DNA of 64,000 bases from Peptococcaceae bacterium UBA6116 (GTDB lineage Bacteria > Bacillota > Desulfitobacteriia > Desulfitobacteriales > Syntrophobotulaceae). Positions 25,395 to 32,966 of this stretch are shown in pieces (positions within the stretch are counted from its first letter, which is position 1; the number at the start of each line of letters is the position of its first letter). The stretch is from NCBI GenBank assembly GCA_002423425.1, contig DIWC01000018.1, forward strand, positions 2,875 to 66,874, given 5' to 3'. The notes under the pieces were generated by a model. The model saw only the letters and a program-made list of their open reading frames with translations, searched no databases and had not been told where the DNA came from. Made by a program: the position numbers and the translations under genes.

Positions 25395-26342
25395 ATGGTT
25401 GAAAAATTCGACACGCATATAAGCCAGCTTATTTCACATCTCTCTTCGAGCTATCGTGAGCAGCCGGATTCATTTACCCGGATTTCCGGGCAGCTTCCCA
25501 GCCGGGATGCTATCGTTGAGATTATTCATCTCTTACGGCAGCTTTTATTTCCTGGGTATTTCGGCAAGCAAAATCTGACCGGGAGTACTCTGGAATATCA
25601 CATCGGAAACCTTCTGATCGAAATAAACGAAAAACTGAATAAACAGGTAGCCAGTGCCCTCGGGCATGAACTCAACAAAAAGGAAACTTTCGATATAATT
25701 GACGTCACGGAAAAAGCGGACGAAATATGTTGGCACTTCTTAAGCAAAATACCGCAAATACGGGAATATTTGGCGGACGATGTTCAGGCGGCTTTTGATG
25801 GAGATCCCGCTGCCGCTGACAAGGATCAGGTTATATGCTCGTATCCCGGACTATTGGCAGTCAGTATTTACAGGCTGGCACATGAGCTTTTTTTGTTGTC
25901 CGTACCGCTTATCCCCAGGATAATGACGGAATTTGCCCATAACGAAACCGGAATCGATATCCACCCCGGAGCCAAGATCGGCAAATATTTCTTCATCGAT
26001 CATGGTACGGGAGTGGTTATTGGGGAGACAACCATTATCGGCAATAATGTTAAAATCTATCAGGGGGTAACGCTGGGAGCTTTGTCCACCAGAGGAGGGC
26101 AGAGTCTGCGTAACCAAAAGCGCCATCCGACTTTAGAGGATGATGTGACCGTATATTCCGGTGCTTCGATTTTCGGTGGTGAAACAATCATCGGCAAAGG
26201 CTCAGTAATCGGCAGCAATGTATTTATTACCCAGTCTGTTCCGGCAGAGACCAGGGTGGTCATAAAAAATCCTGAATTGCTCTTTAAGGGACGCGAAAAG
26301 CAAGAAGCCAAACAGGAATTTTTTAATGACTTGAGCATATAA
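25395..26342 (+). CDS. cysE: Serine O-acetyltransferase
   Basis: CysE acetylates serine, the step before sulfide incorporation into cysteine. The 315-residue protein is the long EpsC-like type: a helical N-terminal domain of about 180 residues, then the left-handed beta helix with IHPGAKIGKYFFIDHGTGVVIGE and VTLGALSTRGG. ATG 25395 is the start, behind GAGGGAGGAATT; an apparent extension upstream is only the fused cysK remnant. Translation may be enhanced or coupled by that remnant's reading frame. Function is well supported. Confidence 0.94.
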   Translation: MVEKFDTHISQLISHLSSSYREQPDSFTRISGQLPSRDAIVEIIHLLRQLLFPGYFGKQNLTGSTLEYHIGNLLIEINEKLNKQVASALGHELNKKETFDIIDVTEKADEICWHFLSKIPQIREYLADDVQAAFDGDPAAADKDQVICSYPGLLAVSIYRLAHELFLLSVPLIPRIMTEFAHNETGIDIHPGAKIGKYFFIDHGTGVVIGETTIIGNNVKIYQGVTLGALSTRGGQSLRNQKRHPTLEDDVTVYSGASIFGGETIIGKGSVIGSNVFITQSVPAETRVVIKNPELLFKGREKQEAKQEFFNDLSI

Positions 26343-26354
26343 GAGTGAGGTTAA

Positions 26355-26391
26355 CAAGGGGCGATCAGCTTGCAGGCTGAGACGCCCCTTG
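26355..26391 (+). terminator. Hairpin after cysE
   Basis: CAAGGGGCG pairs with CGCCCCTTG around an 18-base loop. No T-run follows, so it may stabilise the mRNA end rather than terminate. Confidence 0.45.
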
Positions 26392-26392
26392 C

Positions 26393-26731
26393 GTGCAGAG
26401 CCTTAATCTAATGAAAGAATTATTTGTAGGATGTGTGATCACCCCGGTTTTGCTGCCCTGGATTCCAGGCAGGGCATTTGCCTGGAAAGGATGGCTTTTA
26501 GGGATTATTTGGGCTGTCATCGTGAATGTGCTTAATGGCTGGCCGGATGTGCCTCAGTATAGTTTATTAAGAGCTCTGGCATATTTGCTGATTGTTTCTT
26601 CAGTATCGGCGTTTTATGCAATGAATTTTACAGGATCTTCAACTTTCACTTCTTATTCAGGCGTTCTGAAAGAGATGAGAATCAGGAATAGAAACTCTCA
26701 TATTCAGAGAGTCCTTTCAGGTGAGCCGTAA
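26393..26731 (+). pseudogene. hgcA fragment (membrane domain of mercury-methylation corrinoid protein)
   Basis: The 112-residue frame has segments that, from memory of HgcA sequences, are characteristic of its C-terminal membrane domain: GCVITPVLLPWIPGRAFAWK, two hydrophobic helices, and AMNFTGSSTFTSYSGVLKEM. The essential corrinoid-binding domain with the NVWCAAGK cap-helix motif is missing, and no hgcB ferredoxin follows. The end is cut and overlaps the tail of a tetR fragment on the other strand, with about 50 bases shared. HgcA moves a methyl group to mercury via cobalamin; this piece cannot. Possible relatives among CdhD-like proteins cannot be excluded. Confidence 0.7.
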
Positions 26732-26991
26732 GAACTTCGCGGACCGTTCCACCATTTCCGGCGAGCTCATGCAGCCTAACTGCTATACGGAAACCAACTT
26801 CTTCAATAACTTCAGTCAGCAAAATTTCTCTAGTAGGAAAATGAGTAAATATCGTTCCGTGTGACAAACCTGCTGCCTTAGCAATATCAGAGGTTCTTGT
26901 GTTAAGCAATCCATCTTCGGCTAGCTGGTTTATGGCGGCATCAATTAGATGTTTTCTTGTTCGTTCTTTCTTTCTGTTGTTGCCGTTGCAT
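26682..26991 (-). pseudogene. TetR-family regulator remnant
   Basis: On the minus strand ATG 26991 begins MQRQQQKERT. A one-base shift near 26965 moves to RKHLIDAAINQLAEDGLL, then NTRTSDIAKAAGLSHGTIF and THFPTREILLTEVIEEVGF, a typical TetR DNA-binding domain. The ligand-binding half is cut off after about 85 residues where it collides with the hgcA fragment. It is frameshifted and truncated. Its probable operator survives upstream at 27015. Confidence 0.75.
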
Positions 26992-27014
26992 CTCTACTAC
27001 TTGACTCCTAACTC

Positions 27015-27032
27015 AATGAGTTTGAACTCATT
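27015..27032. promoter_or_regulatory. Palindrome, probable operator of the lost TetR
   Basis: AATGAGTT-TG-AACTCATT is a perfect 8-bp-arm palindrome 24 bases upstream of the TetR remnant start. Its size and place fit autoregulation by a TetR dimer. With the regulator broken the site is probably orphaned. Confidence 0.5.
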
Positions 27033-27118
27033 ATATGTTCCTTTGGGTGGATTGGCAAGACATTAAGAAAATAACCTTTTAGAACAAACAAACATCTTTA
27101 AAGAACAAGATAAAACTA

Positions 27119-27147
27119 TTGACAAATAGAATAAATATAACTATTCT
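27119..27147 (+). promoter_or_regulatory. cysK promoter with overlapping dyad
   Basis: TTGACA (27119-27124) and TATTCT (27142-27147) are 17 bases apart. AGAATA and TATTCT form an inverted repeat across the spacer and -10 box, which could be the target of the Rrf2 regulator. The repeat is short, so the operator role is a guess. Confidence 0.6.
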
Positions 27148-27205
27148 TTTCTTCAAAACTACTAAACCTATAGACATTATATATTATTTAAGGAGTCGTT
27201 TTCTT

Positions 27206-28135
27206 ATGGGAAAAATCTATGAAGATCTGACAGATTTGATTGGCGGGACCCCCTTGGTGAGATTGAAAAAAGTTTCAGCAGAATTAAAGGCGGAGGTCTT
27301 AGTCAAGCTGGAATCTTTTAATCCGGGGGGAAGTGTCAAAGACAGAATTGCGCTCAGTATGATCAAAAATGCTGAGGAAAAAGGTTTGATTAAGAAAGAA
27401 ACGGTTATTATCGAACCTACCAGTGGGAATACCGGGATTGGTCTGGCTTTTGTAACGGCTGCCAGGGGATATCGGCTGATTCTTACTATGCCTGATACAA
27501 TGAGCGTAGAAAGGCGCAATCTTCTTAAGGCTTATGGAGCCGAACTTGTTCTTACTTCGGGAACTGACGGAATGAAAGGTGCTATCAAGAAAGCTTTGGA
27601 ACTGGCAGAAGAGATTCCCAATTCCTATATTCCCCAGCAATTTGAGAATCCTTCCAACCCGGAAATACACCGGAAAACAACAGCGGAGGAAATATGGGCC
27701 GATACTGATGGGAAAATAGATATTATCATTGGCGGTGTCGGGACAGGCGGAACCATCACCGGTGTTGGCGAGATAATCAAATCCCGGAAACCAGACTTGA
27801 AAGTAATTGCTGTTGAACCTAATGATTCTCCGGTTCTTTCCGGAGGGAAGCCAGGTCCGCATAAAATTCAGGGAATTGGAGCCGGATTTATTCCTCAGGT
27901 TTTAAATTTAAATATTGTGGATGAAATTTTTAAAGTAACCAATGAGCAGGCCTTTGAAACCGGACGTAAACTTGCCAGAGAAGAAGGCATTTTAGTCGGT
28001 ATTTCTTCCGGAGCGGCTACCTATGCTGCCTTGGAAGTAGCTAAACGTCCGGAAAACGAAGGAAAACTGATTGTTGTCGTACTGCCTGATACCGGCGAAA
28101 GATATTTAAGTACGGCTTTATTCCAAGAAAATTAA
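27206..28135 (+). CDS. cysK: Cysteine synthase A (O-acetylserine sulfhydrylase)
   Basis: CysK uses PLP to join O-acetylserine and sulfide to cysteine. The 309-residue protein has the PLP lysine in NPGGSVKDRIALSMI, the TSGNTG substrate loop, GGVGTGGTITG phosphate loop and the C-terminal DTGERYLSTALF. The start ATG 27206 follows AAGGAGTCG and begins GKIYEDLTDLIGGTPLVRL. It carries its own promoter and works with CysE 1 kb upstream. In other Firmicutes CysK also signals cysteine state to CymR; here that is inference. Confidence 0.97.
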   Translation: MGKIYEDLTDLIGGTPLVRLKKVSAELKAEVLVKLESFNPGGSVKDRIALSMIKNAEEKGLIKKETVIIEPTSGNTGIGLAFVTAARGYRLILTMPDTMSVERRNLLKAYGAELVLTSGTDGMKGAIKKALELAEEIPNSYIPQQFENPSNPEIHRKTTAEEIWADTDGKIDIIIGGVGTGGTITGVGEIIKSRKPDLKVIAVEPNDSPVLSGGKPGPHKIQGIGAGFIPQVLNLNIVDEIFKVTNEQAFETGRKLAREEGILVGISSGAATYAALEVAKRPENEGKLIVVVLPDTGERYLSTALFQEN

Positions 28136-28136
28136 T

Positions 28137-28289
28137 TACGATGAAAGTAAAGTTCTTCCCCCTGCTGATGACCTTTACCATATTGACAAGCATAACTTTA
28201 AAGTTCCTTTTGTTTGCGGTTGCCGTAATCTGGGTGAAGCCTTACGCCGAATTGGAACTCCGGCGGATGCGGCTGACAAAAATCAGATA
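28137..28289 (+). pseudogene. pdxS (PLP synthase) fragment
   Basis: Immediately after the cysK stop, without a start codon, a frame encodes VLPPADDLYHIDKHNFKVPF and VCGCRNLGEALRRI. This is a highly conserved segment of PdxS, the PLP synthase subunit. About 50 of 290 codons are left, both ends missing. It runs in frame toward the metY remnant. Confidence 0.75.
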
Positions 28290-28314
28290 AATAATTTTAT
28301 AAGGAGTTGTTCAC

Positions 28315-28550
28315 ATGAGTATGGTATCAAAGGGGGAGCTGAAGCAGGGACCAAATTTATCGACAACCTGGAGCTTTTCTCGTTGCTGGCAAATGTAGCT
28401 GATGCTAAATCCCTGGTAATTTATCCCGCAAGTACAACTCATTCGCAATTATCAGAAGAAGAACAGTTAGCTGCGGGTGTGTCTCCTGATCAAATCAGGC
28501 TGTCAATAGGGATTGAGGATGCCGAAGATATTATTGCCGATCTTGACTAG
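28315..28550 (+). pseudogene. metY (O-acetylhomoserine sulfhydrylase) remnant
   Basis: ATAAGGAGTTGTTCAC followed by ATG 28315 is an intact translation start, but it leads into the wrong frame. The overlapping frame reads YGIKGGAEAGTKFID, LFSLLANVADAKSLVIYPAS, TTHSQLSEEEQLAAGV and DAEDIIADLD, then TAG where Gln is usual. This is the C-terminal quarter of MetY. The PLP-lysine part is absent. It would have paired with MetA (21.4 kb) in methionine synthesis. Confidence 0.85.
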
Positions 28551-28612
28551 GCTTTTACCAAAGTTAATCTTTAAGAAGACTTTACTGACTTTTGAACTGT
28601 TAAATTATTAAA

Positions 28613-28640
28613 TAGGGGCGTCCAATGGATGCCCTTTTTA
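28613..28640 (-). terminator. Terminator between metY remnant and helD
   Basis: GGGGCGTCC/GGATGCCC with an AAT loop is flanked by A-rich sequence on the left and TTTTTA on the right, so it can act in both directions. It lies right after the helD stop codon (minus strand). Confidence 0.65.
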
Positions 28641-30926
28641 TCATTTCTTTAGCTCATTTTTCTTCGCCTCATCCTGCAAGGCATTATAGATTAATGGACT
28701 TTTTTCCCCGGTATAGATGACAACTAACTCGTGCAGCGCTCTTGTACAGGCAACGTAGAGCAGCTTTTTATCTATTTCATTTATATAGTTTTCTTTATTG
28801 ACGTTATAGACAATTACGGCATCGAATTCCAAGCCTTTGGCCATAACCGTGGATATAATCAATGTGCCCTTTTTATAGTCCTTGTCGTGTGGCTTAACCA
28901 AGGTTAATTTCAGAGAATTTTTGAGATTAGCGTAAACAGTCTCGGACTGTTGTTGAGTCTTGCAAATAACGGCTATTGTTTTGTATCCCTTTGTTAATAA
29001 TAAATTTATATTTTCCGTAATTGATTGGGGCATCAAGGCGGCAGTTTCTTGACGAACGATTCCTGGCTGGGCACCATGCCTGTCGAATGATTCTATCTGC
29101 AAATCTTTACCGAGTAATTTTTGGCAAAAAGACTGTATTTCCAGTGTGGATCGGTAACTTTTATGGAGGAAAAGATTAAGGTTTTTATCTTTAGCTAATA
29201 TTTTGGAAATATCAACAAAAAGATCTTTTTGTTGATTTTCTGAGAAACACTGGTTAAGATCACCGAGAACGGTAAAAGCCGCATTTCTATAAAGAAGGTT
29301 GAAAATATGATATTGCAAAGGGCTATAATCTTGGGCTTCATCAATGACAACATGCCTGATATCGGAGACGGTGTCGTTGCCCTCAATTTTTAATTTGAGA
29401 TAAAGCAGCGGCGCATAATCCTCATACCTGATTTGTCCCTGACAAAGATAGTCGTTCGTTGACGAGAAATAATCTTCAAGCTCTCGGGAAAGCCGTAAAT
29501 CTTTTTTTAGATCTCTCGCCACGATTGAAATAAAATGAGGATCAGAAAAAAGCCGGCGGTAAATTTCCCAATAGTCTACCGAGGTAAACTTACGGACTCT
29601 TTGGCGAAGCGCTTGCGATTCGCGAATTGCCAGGAGTCTGCTGAATGATTTTATTTCCAGTTTGCGTCCTTCACTTGCGGCAACAATCTGTTCTAGGCGC
29701 TGCAATCTCTCTTTTTTATAGGGGTGAGTAAGAGGTAAGAGCATGTTTTCTAATTTTGCCAGTTGCTTGGCCATCGGAATATCTATTTCGTTATGAAGAA
29801 AACGGTTTTTGAGCTGTTGTCTGGTTTTAAGAGTTACTCCGGCAAAGGAAACATCCTCAAACGGAATAAGTTTATGTCCGTAATACTCGATCCAGCTGTC
29901 GAGTATGTTCCGGAAAGTCTCTGATCCTTTAAAAATAGCCCGTTTCCGGCAGTTTTCCCCTTCAATTGTATTTGAAACTGCTATCAGGTTTTCTAAATAA
30001 TCTTCTCTGCGTTCGGCTGGAAATTTCTTGGCTATGAGGTTGGTTACGATATCATCATAGGTAAACTGAAACACGTTTTCTTCTCCAAGTTCAGGCAATA
30101 CACCGGAAATATATTGGCTGAAAACATCATGGGGGGAGATAATAATTACGTTATTGGAGCGCAGATTGGAATGTAAGCCTTCATAGAGCAGAAAAGCGAT
30201 CCGGTGAAGGGCAATTGATGTTTTCCCGCTTCCGGCAGGACCTTGGACCAAAAGCAATTGATTTACCGTATCGCGGATAATGATATCCTGCTCTTTCTGG
30301 ATGCTTTCAACGATATTCCTCATCCTGGGGGAAGAGTTGCGGGCCAGTATTTCCTGAAGGATATCATCGGTGATTCTGACATTACAGTCAAAGAAATACT
30401 GTAGTTCGGAATTTTCAATCTTGTATTGTCTCTTCAGAAAGACTTCACCGGAAGCTATGCCTGAGGGCGTTTCGTAATATGCTTTTCCCTGTTCATATCT
30501 GTAAAAAATGCTGGCGATGGGTGCTCGCCAGTCATAGACGTAGACGTCGCGCGTGGTTTGATCCATAACGGTGGCCAAGCCAATATATATTTCTTCTTTA
30601 TTTTTGAAACCATCTTCCAGCAAATCAAATCTTCCAAAATAAGGAGTTCTGATTAATCGTTTATATCGTTGTACATATTTCACGATATTGGCATAGGCAA
30701 CTGATTGGCTGTTAATCTCCGATAAGTATTGAACAAGCTCGGTCAGTTTAGCGAAGTCATTACTGAAAGGAGCAGTATTATCGGACATGTCTTTTCTGGA
30801 AGCGATCAGCGCATTTCTATATGAAGCAGCTTCTTTGGTAACGTTTTCTAGTTCTTTATTGATAAAATCTATTGTTCTTTGGAGATACACTTTTTCAATT
30901 TGCTGTTGTTCAATATAATCTTTCAT
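28641..30926 (-). CDS. helD: HelD-like superfamily 1 helicase
   Basis: The 761-residue protein is a UvrD/Rep-type ATPase of the HelD class, which in Gram-positives binds RNA polymerase and frees stalled complexes. It has the long N-terminal coiled coil (about 1-50), Walker A in GPAGSGKTSIALHR (about 224), DEAQDYSPLQ (Walker B) near 530, and C-terminal motifs including MAKGLEFDAVIVYNV and YVACTRALHELVVIY. The length matches the family. The start ATG follows AAGGATAAGG. It is monocistronic. Confidence 0.9.
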   Translation of the reverse strand: MKDYIEQQQIEKVYLQRTIDFINKELENVTKEAASYRNALIASRKDMSDNTAPFSNDFAKLTELVQYLSEINSQSVAYANIVKYVQRYKRLIRTPYFGRFDLLEDGFKNKEEIYIGLATVMDQTTRDVYVYDWRAPIASIFYRYEQGKAYYETPSGIASGEVFLKRQYKIENSELQYFFDCNVRITDDILQEILARNSSPRMRNIVESIQKEQDIIIRDTVNQLLLVQGPAGSGKTSIALHRIAFLLYEGLHSNLRSNNVIIISPHDVFSQYISGVLPELGEENVFQFTYDDIVTNLIAKKFPAERREDYLENLIAVSNTIEGENCRKRAIFKGSETFRNILDSWIEYYGHKLIPFEDVSFAGVTLKTRQQLKNRFLHNEIDIPMAKQLAKLENMLLPLTHPYKKERLQRLEQIVAASEGRKLEIKSFSRLLAIRESQALRQRVRKFTSVDYWEIYRRLFSDPHFISIVARDLKKDLRLSRELEDYFSSTNDYLCQGQIRYEDYAPLLYLKLKIEGNDTVSDIRHVVIDEAQDYSPLQYHIFNLLYRNAAFTVLGDLNQCFSENQQKDLFVDISKILAKDKNLNLFLHKSYRSTLEIQSFCQKLLGKDLQIESFDRHGAQPGIVRQETAALMPQSITENINLLLTKGYKTIAVICKTQQQSETVYANLKNSLKLTLVKPHDKDYKKGTLIISTVMAKGLEFDAVIVYNVNKENYINEIDKKLLYVACTRALHELVVIYTGEKSPLIYNALQDEAKKNELKK

Positions 30927-30969
30927 TGCACCTTATCCTTTGTTCATTACTAACTTCTTGACGAAATAC

Positions 30970-30998
30970 TTGACCGGTTGAAATATTTATGATAAAAT
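30970..30998 (+). promoter_or_regulatory. Promoter for a candidate small RNA
   Basis: TTGACC (30970-30975) and TAAAAT (30993-30998) have 17-base spacing. It points toward a short region ending in a terminator at 31091 and away from helD. Confidence 0.6.
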
Positions 30999-31004
30999 AT
31001 TAGC

Positions 31005-31091
31005 ATAAAAGAAGTAACATGGGTTGCTTGTGCACAATATTATAATTATATTCTAAATGGGTGTTCGAGTAAAGTAGAATATCCTTTTTTT
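31005..31091 (+). ncRNA. Candidate small RNA (about 87 nt)
   Basis: A good promoter precedes this stretch and it ends with the perfect stem ATATTCTA/TAGAATAT (31048-31055, 31075-31082) and a seven-T run. It contains only an 8-codon frame (MGCLCTIL). It lies between helD and tcdA in a 480-base gap. I recognise no known RNA family, and it could also be an mRNA leader with an early terminator. Confidence 0.4.
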
Positions 31092-31174
31092 ATTCTAAAA
31101 ATGTTTTTATAATAATTCCACTGATAACCGATATGACAGGAAGATATCACTTTAAGAACCAATTTCTGTTCCAT
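31046..31174 (-). CDS. Possible 42-residue protein
   Basis: On the minus strand an ATG at 31174, with CAGGAG seven bases upstream, starts a 42-codon frame (MEQKLVLKVISSCHIGYQWN, then lysine and aromatic residues). It overlaps the terminator of the opposite-strand small RNA candidate. The same frame is open upstream for another 95 codons without a better start. It has no recognisable family and may be spurious. Confidence 0.25.
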   Translation of the reverse strand: MEQKLVLKVISSCHIGYQWNYYKNIFRIKKGYSTLLEHPFRI

Positions 31175-31328
31175 AGAATTACTCCTGTCAGACCTTATTA
31201 GTTTTTTCCAGCAGGCAAAAATTACTTTTGCCTGCTGCATGAATTCTTTGGAAATTACAATGTTCTGCCCGTCATCGTAATTATCCTTGACTGTAAATAT
31301 GTTTAGTAAGGCAATATAGTTTACAAAT

Positions 31329-31358
31329 TTGACAGGGATACTAGAATGCTGGCAAAAT
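31329..31358 (+). promoter_or_regulatory. Probable tcdA promoter
   Basis: TTGACA (31329-31334) with an AT-rich CAAAAT (31353-31358) 18 bases on lies 50 bases before tcdA. The -10 is imperfect. Confidence 0.5.
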
Positions 31359-31407
31359 AAAAATAGGAAATATTGGAAGGATCTAATGAGAATTGGAAGG
31401 TTAAATA

Positions 31408-32157
31408 ATGCAAAATCAATTTTCGCGCAGCGAGTTGTTAATCGGGCAGGAAGGTTTAGCAAAACTTAAAAACAGCAAAGTGGCTATCTTTGGGCTCGGC
31501 GGTGTCGGCTCATATACGGCCGAAGCTTTAGCACGTATGGGGGTAGGCAGTTTTAAATTGATTGATTTTGATGAAATCTGCATAACCAATATTAATCGCC
31601 AACTCCATGCTTTACATTCCACTGTCGGCCAACCTAAAGTCCAAGCCATGAAGCAGAGAATTCAGGATATCAATCCTGAGGCACTAGTTGAAACCCACAT
31701 CTCTTTTTACACCGAAAAAGATGCTGAATTCTTTCTGGCCGATAAACCTGATTATGTCGTAGATGCGATTGATATAGTCAAAAGCAAAGTAAGCCTGGCC
31801 AAAGAGTGCGCGGTAAGGAAATTGCCATTTGTGTCTTGTATGGGGGCTGGTAACCGTCTTGATGCTTCAAGTTTTAAAATCGCCGATATTTCTCAGACCA
31901 CAGGGTGTCCACTGGCCAAAGCTGTCCGCAAGCTTCTGAAGAAGGAGGGAATTACCGAGGGTTTTAAGGTGCTTTTTTCACCGGAACCGGTTGTCAAGCC
32001 GCTCGAACAGAGAGTGAGTTATGCCACAAATTGTATTTGTCCAGGCGGAGATGCCCATTGTTCCAAGAAAAGACAGATCCCGGGTAGTGTTTCTTTCGTT
32101 CCTTCCGTGGCCGGTTTATTGATAGCGGGGGAAGTAGTCCGGGATATTATAAAGTAA
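31408..32157 (+). CDS. tcdA: tRNA threonylcarbamoyladenosine dehydratase
   Basis: The 249-residue E1/ThiF-like protein cyclises t6A37 of tRNA to ct6A using ATP. It has the nucleotide loop FGLGGVGSYTAEALAR, NRQLHA, the DAID segment and the C-terminal CICPGGDAHCSKKR typical of TcdA rather than ThiF or MoeB. The start ATG follows GGAAGGTTAA. No sulfur-carrier protein is adjacent, which supports the tRNA role. It is followed by a GIY-YIG gene 80 bases on. Confidence 0.88.
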   Translation: MQNQFSRSELLIGQEGLAKLKNSKVAIFGLGGVGSYTAEALARMGVGSFKLIDFDEICITNINRQLHALHSTVGQPKVQAMKQRIQDINPEALVETHISFYTEKDAEFFLADKPDYVVDAIDIVKSKVSLAKECAVRKLPFVSCMGAGNRLDASSFKIADISQTTGCPLAKAVRKLLKKEGITEGFKVLFSPEPVVKPLEQRVSYATNCICPGGDAHCSKKRQIPGSVSFVPSVAGLLIAGEVVRDIIK

Positions 32158-32236
32158 TATAAAAAAAGATTGACCTTTCTGTCAGAAGAATAAAAATAAT
32201 TATGATGGATAATAAGAAAAAGGGATAAAGTGTAAT

Positions 32237-32506
32237 ATGTACTATGTTTATATTTTAGAATGTAAGGATGGAACCCTTTACACCGGCTGGACGGTGAATT
32301 TAGAAAAAAGGCTGGCCCGTCACAATGAAGGAAAAGGCGCCAAGTACACGCATTCTAGATATCCTGTACAACTTAAATATGCTGAGCAGGTAGCGGGCAA
32401 AAATGAAGCATGCCGTAGAGAGTATAATATTAAACTACTGTCCAGATTGGATAAAATGAAATTAATTGAGCAAAACCCTGTTAAATGCTTAATCCCTAAT
32501 AAATAA
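32237..32506 (+). CDS. GIY-YIG domain protein (UPF0213/YhbQ-like)
   Basis: The 89-residue protein is a single GIY-YIG nuclease-type domain: YYVYILECKDGTLYTGWT, then LEKRLARHNEGKGAKYTHSR. The two tyrosine-containing motifs and the arginine are in place. Family members are small and of uncertain role, perhaps nucleic-acid repair. The ribosome binding site is weak (AAAAAGGGAT). The stop codon is embedded in the terminator. Confidence 0.88.
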   Translation: MYYVYILECKDGTLYTGWTVNLEKRLARHNEGKGAKYTHSRYPVQLKYAEQVAGKNEACRREYNIKLLSRLDKMKLIEQNPVKCLIPNK

Positions 32507-32543
32507 AGCCCGGGTCAAAAGTTTGACTTGGGCTTTATTTTTG
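32502..32543 (+). terminator. Intrinsic terminator, bidirectional
   Basis: AATAAAGCCCGGGTCAAA pairs with TTGACTTGGGCTTTATT and ends in T residues. The symmetrical A/T flanks let it serve both the GIY-YIG gene and the convergent DUF1360 gene. Confidence 0.9.
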
Positions 32544-32555
32544 TGGAGAATTTCA

Positions 32556-32870
32556 TTACTGCAGAGGCATCCCTGAATCTTGTTCATAATTCTTTATTAA
32601 GGGATGGAGGACAACGGCTGTTGCAAGCCCGAGATAGGCGGAAATAAACCCGAAACACAATAATGAGACTATCTGCTGCCAGTTCAGGCCAACCGTATGA
32701 TTATAGAGGTAAACTGCGAGACCGCACCAAAATCCTTGGCAAAACGGGCATGAAAAGAGCTTGCGAAAAAAATATCCTTTTTGTTTAAGATACAATCTGA
32801 TCTTTTTAAAAAGCACAAAGTCAAATAAGAAAAAACGGATGCTTAAAGCCACCAAGAGTTCAAATAACAT
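32556..32870 (-). CDS. DUF1360-like membrane protein
   Basis: The 104-residue protein has CPFCQGFWCG, the C-x2-C-x3-W-x-G signature of DUF1360, and two hydrophobic helices (about 2-16 and 62-85). These proteins are known from Bacillus spore-associated or membrane contexts, with no defined function. ATG 32870 is chosen over a TTG five codons earlier because a GGGTGATG stretch precedes it. Confidence 0.7.
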   Translation of the reverse strand: MLFELLVALSIRFFLFDFVLFKKIRLYLKQKGYFFRKLFSCPFCQGFWCGLAVYLYNHTVGLNWQQIVSLLCFGFISAYLGLATAVVLHPLIKNYEQDSGMPLQ

Positions 32871-32966
32871 TTTTTCATCACCCAATATTTGAAATAAGAT
32901 TTATATGATATTCCATTTTATGGAAGTAATAAATATTTGGTGAATCTTTTTTGGCGGTATTTAAGC

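Noticed and set aside
31209..31237. Strong hairpin GCAGGCAAAA/TTTTGCCTGC as a terminator
   Set aside because: No T-run follows on either strand, so it was not called a terminator.
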